Source: Mycoplasmopsis caviae (GTDB taxonomy: Bacteria; Bacillota_I; Bacilli_A; Mycoplasmatales; Metamycoplasmataceae). From it: a stretch of DNA of 64,000 nt. Under the pieces are notes generated by a model, which saw only the letters and a list, made by a program, of their open reading frames with translations, had not been told where the DNA came from and searched no databases. Below, in pieces: positions 21,915-32,302 of the stretch. The position numbers and the translations under genes were made by a program. Within the stretch, counting starts at the first letter, position 1, and every line of letters starts with the position of its first letter. The stretch is from NCBI RefSeq assembly GCF_024498215.1, contig NZ_CP101806.1, positions 248,001 to 312,000 of the forward strand, written 5' to 3'.

Positions 21915-22674
21915 GATTAAAGCAAAAAAGAAGTATGGTCAAAATTTTTTAAATGATCAAAATACAATTAAAAAGATAATTGATATCATTAATCCTAAGG
22001 ATCAAAAAATAATTGAAATTGGTCCTGGTAAGGGTGCATTAAGCAAGATTTTAAACCAGCAAGCAAGCGAGCTTGTGGCTTTTGAAATTGATACAGATAT
22101 GGTCAATTATTTATTAAACAACGACATTTTAGATAACAATCAAATTGTCGTAGGAGACTTTTTGACAGCCGATTTGGGAAAATTTAAGGACTACATTGTA
22201 GTCGGCAATATTCCTTATTATATAACCAGCGATATTATTTTTAAATTGCTTGAAAACAGACATAATTTTAAAAAAGCAATTCTTATGGTACAAAATGAAG
22301 TTGCTCAAAGATTAGTAGCTAAGGTTAATGAAAGTGAATACAGCAAACTCTCAATCACGGTTCAATACTGTGCTGATGTTAAAAAAGAACTATTTGTTAA
22401 AAAAAGCCTTTTTGATCCAATTCCAAAAGTTGACTCAGCTATTGTTTCACTCACATTTAAGCAACAAAAAGATGACAATTTTGAAGAATTGAGCAAATTC
22501 TTCAAATTGTGTTTTCTTGCAAGAAGAAAAAAATTAACTTTTGCATTAGCAACAAAATATAGTAATGATAAAATTAAAGTTGCATATAGTAATTTAAATC
22601 TTAAGGAACTTGTAAGAATACAAGAGTTAGATTTAAATACAATATTAGCTTTATATGAGCAATTAGAAAAGTAG
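21898..22674 (+). CDS. rsmA: 16S rRNA dimethyladenosine transferase RsmA (KsgA)
   Basis: The protein dimethylates two adjacent adenines near the 3' end of 16S rRNA during small-subunit assembly. The family motifs are the N-terminal KKKYGQNFL, the AdoMet site EIGPGKGALSK and the catalytic NIPYYI. With ATG 21898 it has 258 residues. An upstream in-frame ATG at 21874 would add eight residues, but AAAGGA at 21879-21884 fits the later start better. It overlaps tatD, which suggests coupled translation. Confidence 0.94.
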   Translation: MFQESKIKAKKKYGQNFLNDQNTIKKIIDIINPKDQKIIEIGPGKGALSKILNQQASELVAFEIDTDMVNYLLNNDILDNNQIVVGDFLTADLGKFKDYIVVGNIPYYITSDIIFKLLENRHNFKKAILMVQNEVAQRLVAKVNESEYSKLSITVQYCADVKKELFVKKSLFDPIPKVDSAIVSLTFKQQKDDNFEELSKFFKLCFLARRKKLTFALATKYSNDKIKVAYSNLNLKELVRIQELDLNTILALYEQLEK

Positions 22675-22679
22675 GAATA

Positions 22680-23102
22680 ATGATCTTAGACCATGAATAT
22701 GAAAAAGAATTAGTTGTAATTTGTAAAAATTACCATGAAGATGTTAAGTCATATAAAAATGCTAAAAGACTAATATTTGGTTTAGTTAGTTGTTGCTTTT
22801 TAATTTCGCTCATTATATTAGTATTTTGATTGTCTCTTTCATTAACTAAAGGTTTTAATTTTTTTAATGTTCCAGCATTAATAGGTATGTCATTATGCTT
22901 TGTTATATTTCTAGTCTTTGGAACAATGCAATTAGCAAGTTGGATATTAATCATCAAAGCCATAAAATACTATGAAACAGGCGAAAAAATAAAATCACTT
23001 AAATATTATAAGGCTTATTGTACAATGTCATTTAAACGCAAAAGCGACCTTAGAAACAAATATTTTGGCAATAAAAATAATAAATCAAATGACGCAAAAT
23101 AA
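22680..23102 (+). CDS. Small membrane protein with two helices, 140 residues
   Basis: The ATG at 22680 lies five bases after the rsmA stop, with AGGA in that stop region as ribosome site. Two hydrophobic helices (about residues 31-57 and 64-92) are followed by a basic cytoplasmic tail ending in NNKSNDAK. Similar two-helix proteins are often found beside rsmA or gpsA in mycoplasmas, but the function is unknown. Confidence 0.75.
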
Positions 23103-23114
23103 TTAAGGGGCATT

Positions 23115-24110
23115 ATGAAAAAAGTAACTATTATTGGAACTGGTGCTTGAGCAAGTGCTCTTGCAACAGTTCTAACTAAAAATAACAACAAAGTTCTTAT
23201 GTGAGGTATTGATCAATTCGAAGTTGATTCAATCAATAAAGGTAAAAATCCAAAGTATTTTAGCAATACTTTATTTAATAATGCTTTTAATGTTAAAGCC
23301 ACACTTGATTTAAAAGAAGCCTTATGTGATTTTGACTATTTACTTTTGGCTGTGCCTTCAAGTGCAATAGTTTCAGTTTTGAATCAAATCAAGAAAATAA
23401 TTGGCAAAAAGAAAATTAATGTAATTAATGTTGCAAAAGGTATCGATGATGAATCAAAACAATTTTTCTCAGAAGTTTTAGTAAATCAATTTTCAGATAA
23501 TCTAAAAAATTATTGTACCTTAATTGGTCCATCATTTGCAACTGAAGTTTTTGAAAATGTTTTAACAATGATCAATGTTGTAGGACCGAAAGTAAGTTAT
23601 CTAAAAGAAATGTTGAAGTTGTTTAATAATGATACATTCAGACTTGTGCTTAATGAAAACGAACATGGTTCAGAGTTGTTTGCGGCACTAAAAAATGTTT
23701 TAGCAATTGGGATTGGTATGCTTGATTATTCACTTCCTTATCGTAATACAATGGCTGCTTTGCTTTCAATTGGCGTTAAAGAAATTCATATGGTTTACAA
23801 AGCAATTTTTCCTAATTCAAATGACAATATGGGTTTTGAGTTAGCAGGTATTGGCGATATATTTTTAACTTGTTCAAGTCCAAAAAGCCGTAACTTTTCT
23901 TTTGGTCGACAAGTTGCAGAATTTGGTCTTGAAGCAACACTAAAAGTCAATAATAAAACAATAGAAGGTTATCACGCAGCTAAAATTTTAGACAAAATAC
24001 TAAGAAAAAATAAGGATTTAAAAACCGTGTTTTTAAGAAGTATTATTGATATTCTTCACAGAGGCAAAAAACCTGAACTTCTCCTCGATTTTGTCAAAAC
24101 ATATAACTAA
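23115..24110 (+). CDS. gpsA: NAD(P)H-dependent glycerol-3-phosphate dehydrogenase
   Basis: The 331-residue enzyme interconverts dihydroxyacetone phosphate and sn-glycerol-3-phosphate, supplying the backbone for phospholipids. The Rossmann motif near the N-terminus reads IIGTGAWASALA (the usual G-x-G-x-x-x). The substrate-binding signature ALKNVLAIGIGM and the ELAGIGD motif are present. An AAGGGG ribosome site precedes the ATG. It is the last gene of the mnmE-tatD-rsmA run. Confidence 0.93.
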
Positions 24111-24211
24111 AAATAGGTACTTTTGGTCAATTTTTATCCACAGCCATAGTTCATTTTTTTTATTTATTTAAAAAAATAATAGTTGTATAATTAATATGGT
24201 CGTTTTTGTTA

Positions 24212-24217
24212 TATAAT
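24212..24217 (+). promoter_or_regulatory. -10 box for the tRNA-Cys/tRNA-Arg unit
   Basis: TATAAT lies 12 bases before the mature tRNA-Cys. No good -35 is visible. Confidence 0.6.
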
Positions 24218-24228
24218 AGATTGCAGAT

Positions 24229-24303
24229 GACACCATAGCCAAACGGCCAAGGCATGAGTCTGCAAAACTTTGATTACGGGTTCGAGTCCCGTTGGTGTCT
24301 CCA
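24229..24303 (+). tRNA. tRNA-Cys (GCA)
   Basis: Acceptor stem GACACCA pairs with TGGTGTC and CCA is encoded. The anticodon loop CTGCAAA gives GCA, and the T-loop is GGTTCGAGTCC. Confidence 0.93.
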
Positions 24304-24307
24304 TTTT

Positions 24308-24384
24308 GTACCCATAGCTCAACTGGACAGAGTGTCAGGTTACGGCCCTGAAGGTTGCGGGTTCGACTCCTGCTGGGTACGCCA
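24308..24384 (+). tRNA. tRNA-Arg (ACG)
   Basis: Acceptor stem GTACCCA pairs with TGGGTAC, with CCA encoded. The anticodon stem TCAGG/CCTGA encloses TTACGGC, anticodon ACG. It begins four bases after tRNA-Cys, so the two are co-transcribed. Confidence 0.93.
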
Positions 24385-24400
24385 TTTCATTAAATTGACC

Positions 24401-24425
24401 AAAGTAGCTTAGGCTACTTTTATTT
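24401..24425. terminator. Terminator of the tRNA unit that contains the comEC stop codon
   Basis: AAAGTAGC (24401-24408) pairs with GCTACTTT (24413-24420) and a T-rich run follows. On the minus strand the loop carries the TAA of comEC (24409-24411). Confidence 0.75.
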
Positions 24426-25815
24426 TTAAATTTTTATTCATTTTCCCTAAGTTAATGAACGAAATACTTACGTATCAAAAACTACATCAACCAATGATTA
24501 TTCATCAATTGAGTTCAATATTTATTTTTAAACTTATTGTATATTCAACCAAGTAGTAGAGCAAATTATCTATTAAATAATACATTCAATTTAGCATTGC
24601 AGGACTCCATCAAAACAGTGTTGAAGCAATGTGGTAGACTTGAAAAATTGGGGCCATAATAATTCCTAATAGTAGCCCGAAATAGTTTCAATATTCACTT
24701 ATGTAGAGCAGTAGCGGAACATTAAATAAATAGATTAGTGATGCCAGCATTAGCGTTTTTATAAAAGCATTATTTTTTTTGTTAGTAATTAATGGAACTA
24801 ATAGCATTATTGCGAAAGTTGATGAAAAACTTAATATAAATGACATTGAAAATAAATAGTTATTCTTAATTAGAAATAAAATTAGAATAGCAATTATTAA
24901 GCCATCATATTTTTTAAACTTACCATTATTACTAAAAGGATTTTTTGAATTTTTGACCACTTGCATAATGTAAGCTCGCAGTGCTGATATTGGGTTAGAA
25001 AGCAAGGTTAAATAGTAGAAAATTAAAGCAAAAGCAATGTATTTGCTTTTAAGTTTAATTTTATCTAGAGGTTTTAATATTTTTAAAACCAAATAAAAGA
25101 GTAAGTCGAAGTGTAAACCTGAAATGACAATTAAGTGAACGATATTTAACCTGTTAACTTTTTCTAAGACTAACTCCCTTGAATCATATGAACCAAAGAC
25201 AAGGAGTCTTCAATAAGAATCAAAGAGTTGACCATTATTTTTTGAATAGTTAATTATTGATTGTTCAATTGAATAATTTGCCTTATTTACAGTTAAAATG
25301 GTTGCTTTCTTTAATAAATAATTTATGTTATTTTGCAAGTAAAATGTTGCAATTTTACTCGAGTTAATTTCAACTGAATTTAATTCACCTTGGATTTCAA
25401 TATTGTCTCCTAGACTTAGGGGTGTAGCATTTTTTAGCCCACTTGTATAAACTAGTATATTATTGTTATCATTTGAAATAACTAAATATTTTTCACTTAA
25501 TGCACTTATTGATCCTCCAATTTTATAAAAACCTTTTTCATAATAAATTTTGCTTTTACTTAGGCTATAACTTAAATATAGACACAATACAATTGATGCT
25601 AATATTAAGAATTTAGGCTTTATTAATGCAATAGTTAAAATGTGAATTATAAATAAAATAACTCAAAAGATTTTACTTTCATAAGCATTAATAATTAAGT
25701 GCAATAATACAGGTGATAGAATAACAAAAAGCCAAAAACTTACAGAATTAAAATTGTTTTCAATTTCTCTAAGGTTAACTTGCCAATTCCTGATATATTT
25801 TTTAAATCGTTTCAT
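24409..25815 (-). CDS. comEC: ComEC/Rec2-type DNA uptake channel protein
   Basis: The 468-residue membrane protein has many hydrophobic helices and the ComEC hallmarks NIVHLIVISGLHFDLLF and NPISALRAYIM. ComEC forms the channel that carries single-stranded DNA across the membrane. It is much shorter than in Firmicutes: an OB-like segment (about residues 100-165) and the channel core are present and the C-terminal metallo-beta-lactamase domain is missing, as is usual in mycoplasmas. Its start lies inside comEA, a 76-base overlap. The stop is within the tRNA terminator. Confidence 0.85.
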
Positions 25816-26255
25816 GTAATATTGTTTTTTTCGTGTCTTAAATTAAGTATTTTAACTGCAATTGATTTCTTGATTTCAAAATCCATAAGAAGCTTCAAGT
25901 GATCATTATTTAAATTACTTCATTTTAGAAATGGCAGATTTGACTTTTTGTATGGAATGTAAATATTAAGATTTTCTTTTATTTCTTGTCTTAGATTGAA
26001 ATTACTCAAATCTGCGTTTTCATAGACTTTTGCTATATTTAATAATTGTCTCAATGTTAATGGTTTATCAAAATAATAACTTTTAGCAAAAACTACAGCA
26101 CCGGAAAGTTTAATGCTAAATTTTGCTTCATTTTTATGTTCGCTGTCATCAATTTTTGCTACTTTTGTTTTTTGAATATTAAAAGCAATTGTACTTGTTG
26201 AAATTACAATTGTTCCTGCTAGTATTGTTCCTAATATCATCTTTTTATATTTCAT
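25740..26255 (-). CDS. comEA: ComEA-like helix-hairpin-helix protein
   Basis: The 171-residue protein has an N-terminal membrane anchor (residues about 5-26), a middle domain like the SLBB region of ComEA (FSIKLSGAVVFAKSYYF), and a C-terminal helix-hairpin-helix (WNDLKNISGIGKLTLEKL) that binds DNA without sequence preference. ComEA hands DNA to ComEC. The genes overlap by 76 bases and are clearly one unit. The stop is at 25740-25742. Confidence 0.8.
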
Positions 26256-26393
26256 TCCACTTTATACTTTTTGTTTATTTTTCTATTTTTTTAATTTAGG
26301 AAAAACTTGGTATTTTTGGTCAATTTTTCCCAAATTTTTCCAACCTTAAAGCATTATGATAATAAAAAGGTAAGTTAAATTTTGAGGTATTTT

Positions 26394-26882
26394 ATGCAAA
26401 AAAATAGAGGAATGTTACTTGAAAAAATAATCAACAAAACTATTGAATATTATTCAAAAAATAAGTTGGCCTACATTGAAAAGAAATCATTGCCAGTTAA
26501 ATTCAAAAAAGTAAATAATGAACATCTTAAACTTGAAGAAGCATTTATTTTAAAGAGAAGTACAGTTGATTATATAGGCTGCTATAAAGGTTTCTTTGTG
26601 GCTTTTGAAGCTAAAAGTACAAATGAAAAGAGGTTACCAGCAAATAATATTGCAAGCCACCAAATTAAGTATTTGCTTGATATTGAAAGCAATCATGGAC
26701 TTGCGTTCTTTATAGTGTTTTTTAGCTTTTGTGATGAATTTTATATTGTTAAAGCCAGTGAATTATTTAGCCATATGAACAAATCTATATCATATGAAGA
26801 AATAAAAAACATAGGTTTTAAAATCGAGTTAACCTATCCTGGAATAATCGATTTCTTACCCTATGTTCAAAATTTTTATTAG
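26394..26882 (+). CDS. recU: Holliday junction resolvase RecU
   Basis: The 162-residue nuclease resolves four-way junctions in recombination. It has the RecU N-terminal motif NRGMLLEK, then STVDYIGCYKGFFVAFEAKST, which holds the catalytic Asp and the E-x-K. The ATG at 26394 is preceded by GAGG at 26383-26386; the frame is open up to a TTG at 26382, which is less likely. It diverges from the comEA-comEC genes, another DNA-processing unit. Confidence 0.92.
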   Translation: MQKNRGMLLEKIINKTIEYYSKNKLAYIEKKSLPVKFKKVNNEHLKLEEAFILKRSTVDYIGCYKGFFVAFEAKSTNEKRLPANNIASHQIKYLLDIESNHGLAFFIVFFSFCDEFYIVKASELFSHMNKSISYEEIKNIGFKIELTYPGIIDFLPYVQNFY

Positions 26883-26891
26883 TTATCAATA

Positions 26892-27167
26892 TTAGAAGTT
26901 TACGATTTCTCTTAAATATTTAGAAGGTGTGAATTTTACAACACGTTTTTCTGGAACTTGAATTGGTTCATTTGTGAAAGGATTAATTGTTTCACGTCCT
27001 CTTCTAATTTTTGTTTCAAATGTTCCTAAATCTGAAAGTTGAACTTTGTCTTCAGCAATAAGTTGTTCTTTTAAAACGAATAAGAAAGAATCAAAATATT
27101 TGTCTGCAACTCTTACAGGAACTTCCAACATATCAGCAACCTTTTGAATAAATTCTTTTTTAGTCAT
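26892..27167 (-). CDS. hup: HU-family DNA-binding protein
   Basis: The 91-residue protein is the standard length for HU and bends and packs DNA as a dimer. It shows LSDLGTFETKIRRGRETINPFT and the arm and tail regions ending in FTPSKYLREIV. A strong AAGAAAGGAAAG ribosome site precedes the ATG, fitting high expression. Confidence 0.95.
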   Translation of the reverse strand: MTKKEFIQKVADMLEVPVRVADKYFDSFLFVLKEQLIAEDKVQLSDLGTFETKIRRGRETINPFTNEPIQVPEKRVVKFTPSKYLREIVNF

Positions 27168-27262
27168 ACTTTCCTTTCTTGACTTTGTTATACAATAATG
27201 ATACTATATTTTTTAATAGTTTGTAATTTTTTTGCTTATTTATAGTGCAATAGGGAAAAAGT

Positions 27263-27290
27263 GAAAAAATCAAAAGTAATTACTTTTGAT
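27263..27290 (-). terminator. 22-bp perfect palindrome followed by a T-run on the minus strand
   Basis: ATCAAAAGTAATTACTTTTGAT (27269-27290, each half 11 bases) is followed on the minus strand by TTTTTT. It may be a second terminator after hinT or an operator ahead of the HU gene. Confidence 0.5.
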
Positions 27291-27323
27291 AAATAGTGAT
27301 GCATTTTAGCCATAAATCTTAAT

Positions 27324-27350
27324 AAAAAAATGGCCAAGTAGTAAGCCATT
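27324..27350 (-). terminator. Terminator of the P80-P60-hinT operon
   Basis: On the minus strand AATGGC, a 10-base loop and GCCATT are followed by seven T residues, directly after the hinT stop. Confidence 0.75.
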
Positions 27351-27353
27351 ATT

Positions 27354-27689
27354 TTAATTATCTTCAACCTTTTCACGATATGGAATAACGTGAACGTGAG
27401 TGTGGAAAATTGTTTGGTCAGCAGCTTCACCGGTGTTAATTAATATTTTAAAACCAGGTATTTTTTTATCTAGCACTTGTTCTTTTCCAAGTTTGCGAGC
27501 CATATTTATCAGATATGCAGCAGTTTCATCATCCGCTTCTGTAATATTTCTACTGTGTTTTTTAGGAACCACTAAAAAGTGTCCAGGTTGAATAGGAAAT
27601 TTATCATAGAAAGCAATGCATATATCATCTTCATAGATAATATTTGCTTCTGCTTTTTTATCAATAATTAATTGAAAAATATTTTGCAT
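27354..27689 (-). CDS. hinT: HIT-family nucleotide hydrolase HinT
   Basis: The 111-residue protein has the histidine-triad motif HTHVHVIP near its C-terminus and the family N-terminus with YEDD and IQPGHFLVVPKKH. HIT proteins split purine nucleoside phosphoramidates. In Mycoplasma hominis HinT interacts with the membrane proteins P60 and P80, and the same three genes are in order here: P80, P60, hinT. The P60 stop lies 13 bases upstream. Confidence 0.92.
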   Translation of the reverse strand: MQNIFQLIIDKKAEANIIYEDDICIAFYDKFPIQPGHFLVVPKKHSRNITEADDETAAYLINMARKLGKEQVLDKKIPGFKILINTGEAADQTIFHTHVHVIPYREKVEDN

Positions 27690-27702
27690 AATTCTCCTTT
27701 AA

Positions 27703-29028
27703 TTATTTTTTGGTTTCGTCAAGACCATCAACAAATTTTTCACCTTTAAGAATTTCTTTTAAGGTTTCATTTTCTATCTTTAATTTGTAACCTAATTTAA
27801 TAAATGCTTGTTCAGCTGTATCAACTAATGAAGAGTCTTTAAGTGTAAACAATAAACTTATTTTCTTAAGATACTTTTCATATTTAGTACCTTTGAAAGA
27901 AAGCAATTTAACTTTTTCTGTCTTCTTTTCATCAGCTTCTGTCGGTAGTTCAATTTCTGCCTGACCAATTGGTGCTATTTGATTAACATAAGCAACAATT
28001 ATTTTTTTGTCAGCATTTGCACCTTGATAAGGATTGTAACCCTTAATAAAAAGTTGATCTGTTTTTTGAACCAATCTATCTTCGCTTGGTGCATAAAAAC
28101 CAAATAATTTGCTTGCTTCGGTTTTAGTTAAATTCTTCTCATCTCACTTTAAATTATATTCACTAAAGTTTAAGTTGATTCCTTGGTAACCAAGCAATTG
28201 TTTTTCATCGTCATCACTGTCCGAAATTTTCTCTAGTTCACTTCGCTTTTTGTCCTTATCTTCACTATCATTCATAAATTCATTGAATGTGTCAATGCTT
28301 TTAATTGTTTTTTGTTGAGTAACAAAGAACGCTTCCTCAGAAGTAACACTTGTATTTGCTGTTTTTCTTCATAGTTGAACAGGTTTCTTTTCAAGAACGT
28401 ATTTTGTTAAATTATAGTTTTCTAATTCATATTTTAAAAATGATGAATTATATTTAAATTTTTCGTAAAGTTTAGTTAATTTTTCTTTATCACTTATTTC
28501 AAAGTACTTTTGGACAAAAAGCAATTTTTGAACTTCGCTTCTGATTCCTGTTTTTTCAGCATTTCAAAGTATTTTAAATATTTCTTCACTTGGTATTTCT
28601 GAAGGCGTTAAGAACTTCATTTTTTTCTCTTGATCATCTGTAAAATAATTATTCTTTTTTCACTCTAGATTTTTCTTTGTGAAATAAAAACCATCTGCAC
28701 CGTTCTTAAATATTTTTTCTTCTGCATAAACTTTAAATGCTTCATATGAGTCTTTATAAAGTTGAGAACTTGAATCGTTAAAGGTTTTTATGTATTCAGA
28801 ATTATCCGTGTTATATGATGCTGTTACATTAATGTTATACAATGAAGCAAGTGTTACCTGTCTTCAGATATTTTTAATCTCTTCTTTTCTTTCAGCAGCT
28901 TTTAAAAAATTGTCTTGGATTTTCTTTTCAGGAGTTTCAACTTCTCGGCCACAACTAGCAGCAACAAGTGGAAAAGTAGTTAACAAACTAATACTTCCTA
29001 ATGAGATTATTAATTTTTTATTTTTCAT
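27703..29028 (-). CDS. HinT-interacting membrane complex lipoprotein P60
   Basis: The 441-residue protein starts with a lipoprotein signal peptide (MKNKKLIISL, lipobox AASC, Cys26), followed by a mostly helical, charged ectodomain. An AGGAGACAACTG ribosome site precedes ATG 29028. The assignment rests on its place between a P80-like membrane protein and hinT, together with lipoprotein nature and size. In M. hominis P60 forms a surface complex with P80. The complex's role is not established. Confidence 0.75.
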
Positions 29029-29044
29029 CAGTTGTCTCCTTTTT

Positions 29045-31288
29045 TTAATTAAAAACCTTTAAAATAGTCTTAAGTTTTTCATAAATAACTTTTGAAACTT
29101 CATCTGCATAACTATTATTGTTATTTGCAAAATAAACTTTGTGTCCATCTTTAATTTCAAGATCTTTATCTTTTTCATTTTTAGCACGTGTCTTAATTCA
29201 AGTTGTTAGTTTTTCATTAACATCTAATGCCTTTTGTTCTGCATCAATTAAGTATTTACCACTATTTAATTTCTCTAATTCTTCAATATCTTTTTCTGTA
29301 TATTTAGTATCTTTTAACAATTTACCATTAGAATCTAGTGCATAGATATTATTTTGTTCTTTAAGGTATTTTACAAAGTCAGCATCATTTAACAAAACAT
29401 TGTTAACATAATAATCAGATTTAAGATTTTTTGAAATAACACTTAAAGCATTGTATTTTGTTGTACTAATTGATTTATATTTTTTAGATAAAATGAAGTC
29501 ATTTTTAAGAAGTTCAAGCATTTTTTTTCTGTTTTCTTCTTGTGGGCATTTGCTTCATCTTTTAGCACTTAATGATTCAGCATATACAATTGTTATACCT
29601 TTGCTGTTTAAATAAATGTATGCATTATTCATACCTTTAACTTTTCAAAATGTTCTAATTTTTTTATCATTGTCTTCAAAAGCCTTTGAAATTATTGGTG
29701 TAATTAATTCTTTAAGTTTATCATCATATAAACCAGTTTTTTTAGTATTGTCAAAGTCTCTAAAAATTTCAATTAATTTTTTATTGTAATCACCAACCTT
29801 TTTTCGCTTGTTGTCAATTGGTGTACTTTCATCATAACTTGCCTTTGCAGTTTTAAGGTCATTAAATTCCTTTTCAAGTGTATCTTGAATTTGTTTAAAC
29901 ATATCTTTTAAATCAAGCTCAGGAATTTGAAGTGCATTAGCAGCAGCACCAACATAATTTTTTTTATTATAAATTAAATCAGGTATTGCTATTAGCCCTT
30001 TAATAACTTCATCGTTGTTTGATTTTAGAATGTCACTTAATGAAAGTATACCTTTTGTTCCAAAATTATTTTTATATTCATCATCATCGGCAGCAATTCA
30101 ACTTAAAAATGTTGTATAGTCAACAACTTCTTGTGGAAGATTAGTTGTGTCTGTTGCATCTTTGATTATTTTTGAATAATGAGAATATGACTTAAAGTCA
30201 GAAAAGATTTTTTCATATGATTGAGTTTGTTTATTCTTTTCATCAGCAGGGTAAAAATATAAAAGTTTTCTAAGAGCAGTTCTATCAATTGTTCATTCAG
30301 GTTCTTTTTCGCCTTTCTTGGCTAATTTAGTTGGTGCTACACCTGGAATTGTGAATTGTGTGAACACATAAGGGATGTCATTTTTGTAATATTCATCAAT
30401 AAATGTACTTGCATCTTTATATTTTTTTGAAAAATCATAACTATTAGTTGTAAATGACATATATTCATCATTAACTTTGAAATAGTTTTTGTTTTCTTCA
30501 TAATATTTAAAAACTTTTTCGCCCACATTAAATAAAACTTTACTTGTGTCTGGATTGCCTTCGTTGTCTAATTCATAGATTTTTTGGTTTGCCTTACGAT
30601 TTGCAATTTTGCCAATATCAACTGTTGAAAGTTCAAACCTTCTCAATGCATCTTTTTCAATTGACTTAAAAATTTGGAAGTCAACAGCTTCCTCAATGTT
30701 TTTAGCTCCATTGTAATTAGAAACAAGAATTTTGTTAAATTCCTCTTCTCATTTGTTATATCCTGCTTGTTTTTTAAAGTTTTCTTGAATATCTAAAATT
30801 TTGTTTCTTTCTCTTGTTCTAAGTTCATCAACGGTTTTTAATTTGAATGAGTTTGTTTCTTCCTCATTTCCTTCTCTTGACATATTTCAAAGTCTTTGAT
30901 ATTCAGCTGATGCTTTAACTTCCTTGTCATACAAATAAAACATACCAAGTCTTCTTACTTGTTCAAGTATTTTTTTAGGATCTTTGGCATCTTCTTTTTT
31001 GTTTGCATTTTGAAGGTCTTTAATTGTAATTTTATGTTCAACGGTTGAACCAGGTAATTTAAATGTTAAAACAGCACTGTCTTCACTAAGTGCATATTTA
31101 TATTTTGTCTTTGATGAATTGACAGCAACTGGAACTGTAATACCTGTAGCTATTGCACCGGTTAATAAAGTACCAATCAAAATACCTTTTCACTTTTTCT
31201 TCTTAGTACTTGGTTCATGATTCTTATTTTCGTGTTCAGCATTTTTTCTTGTTAAACGTTCGAAGAATGACTCTTTTCTTTTACCCAT
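29045..31288 (-). CDS. HinT-interacting membrane complex protein P80
   Basis: The 747-residue protein has a basic cytoplasmic N-terminus (MGKRKESFFERLTRK), one membrane helix (residues about 34-56) and a large helical outer domain rich in Lys, Asp and Glu. The ATG follows GGAGGAAGT, an almost perfect ribosome site. A TATAAT box lies about 30 bases further upstream. Position ahead of P60 and hinT supports the name. The frame is intact through all UGA codons. Confidence 0.75.
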
Positions 31289-31319
31289 ACTTCCTCCATT
31301 ATCAAAATTTAATATTAAT

Positions 31320-31325
31320 ATTATA
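31320..31325 (-). promoter_or_regulatory. -10 box of the P80-P60-hinT operon
   Basis: TATAAT on the minus strand, with a weak TTATTG 17 bp further upstream, about 32 bases before the P80 start. Confidence 0.5.
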
Positions 31326-31388
31326 TATTAAATTAAAAATAGCAATAATTTTCTATAAGGTTTGTATTATCTTATTTATAATATTTTT

Positions 31389-31973
31389 ATGACTAAAGAA
31401 GAACTTTGAGAAACATGAGATGAACTAAAAAAAATTCTAATTGAAAACAAGATTCCATACTCGTTAAGTCCACTAACAGCAAGAACTATAGCCAAAAATG
31501 AGAAAATAAATTGTGAGAACTTTCGAATTTCAATTTGATTTAAAGATTTTTTCATTCTTAAATATTTAAATAATTTAAGTTTTTTAACAAATGAAGAAAC
31601 AAACGAAAAGGATTTAAGTCCATTTTTCAAGTTCAAAAACCGTAGAATTTATTTTGATTTAATAGTTGGAACAACTAAGGAAAAATGTAACAAGTTATAT
31701 AATTTTAAATTTCATAACAGATTATTATTTTGAGGCAAAAATAACACTAATTTATCAGCAAAAATTTTTGCAAAGAGATCAAAAATTTTAACACTGGACG
31801 AACTAATAAATTATCTCAATGAAGAAAGATTTTTGAGAATCATTGTGTTAGGTTCGAACCATGAAGACTTTAGATTTTTTTCAGATTTAAACTGAAAAAC
31901 AGTTGAATATGTCAAAATTAATGATTACAATTTTCCAATATTCAAGCAATTTCTAAAAATTAATAAAGATTAA
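31389..31973 (+). CDS. Hypothetical protein, 194 residues
   Basis: The frame runs from ATG 31389 to TAA at 31971 and contains several UGA-Trp codons. It is soluble, Phe-, Asn- and Lys-rich, without signal peptide. The first 50 residues (ELWETWDELKKILIENKIPY) have the flavour of a LicD N-terminal helix, but the D-x-D catalytic motif of LicD is absent, so the resemblance may be chance or mark a degenerate member. No clear ribosome site is visible. It diverges from P80. Confidence 0.6.
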
Positions 31974-32030
31974 AAAAGCATAAAAAAAATATAAAAATAA
32001 TTTTTTATAAATTTAAGTGCTTTTTTTAAT
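31965..32030 (+). terminator. Candidate terminator after the 194-residue gene
   Basis: AAAAAAGCA just after the stop pairs with TGCTTTTTT near 32022-32030 across a long AT-rich loop, ending in a T-run. Confidence 0.4.
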
Positions 32031-32043
32031 TTTACAAAGTATT

Positions 32044-32069
32044 TGTAAGATAAAATATTAAATTTTTTG
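32044..32069. repeat. 26-bp target site duplication, left copy
   Basis: These bases are identical to 34240-34265 and flank the second IS1202-like element. Confidence 0.8.
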
Positions 32070-32302
32070 TATAATTTTCTTCTATTTTGTCCAATTTTTA
32101 AGGTTGTAAAATTATAGCCAAAACACATAAAAGTTTGGCTATTTTTTAATCAAAACAGCAAAAAAATGTGTTATTTTTTGTTTTTGTGTGTACAACATTA
32201 AGGTTTACCGCATTTTTAAATGTTAAATTACATTTTTTAAAATTTTGCATATTAAAACATACAACATCATTAAGAAGTTGCTTTTAATTAATTCATTTTG
32301 TC

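Noticed and set aside
24134-24142. Perfect DnaA box TTATCCACA
   Set aside because: It is a single box without neighbours, AT-rich unwinding repeats or dnaA/dnaN genes, so it does not mark an origin.
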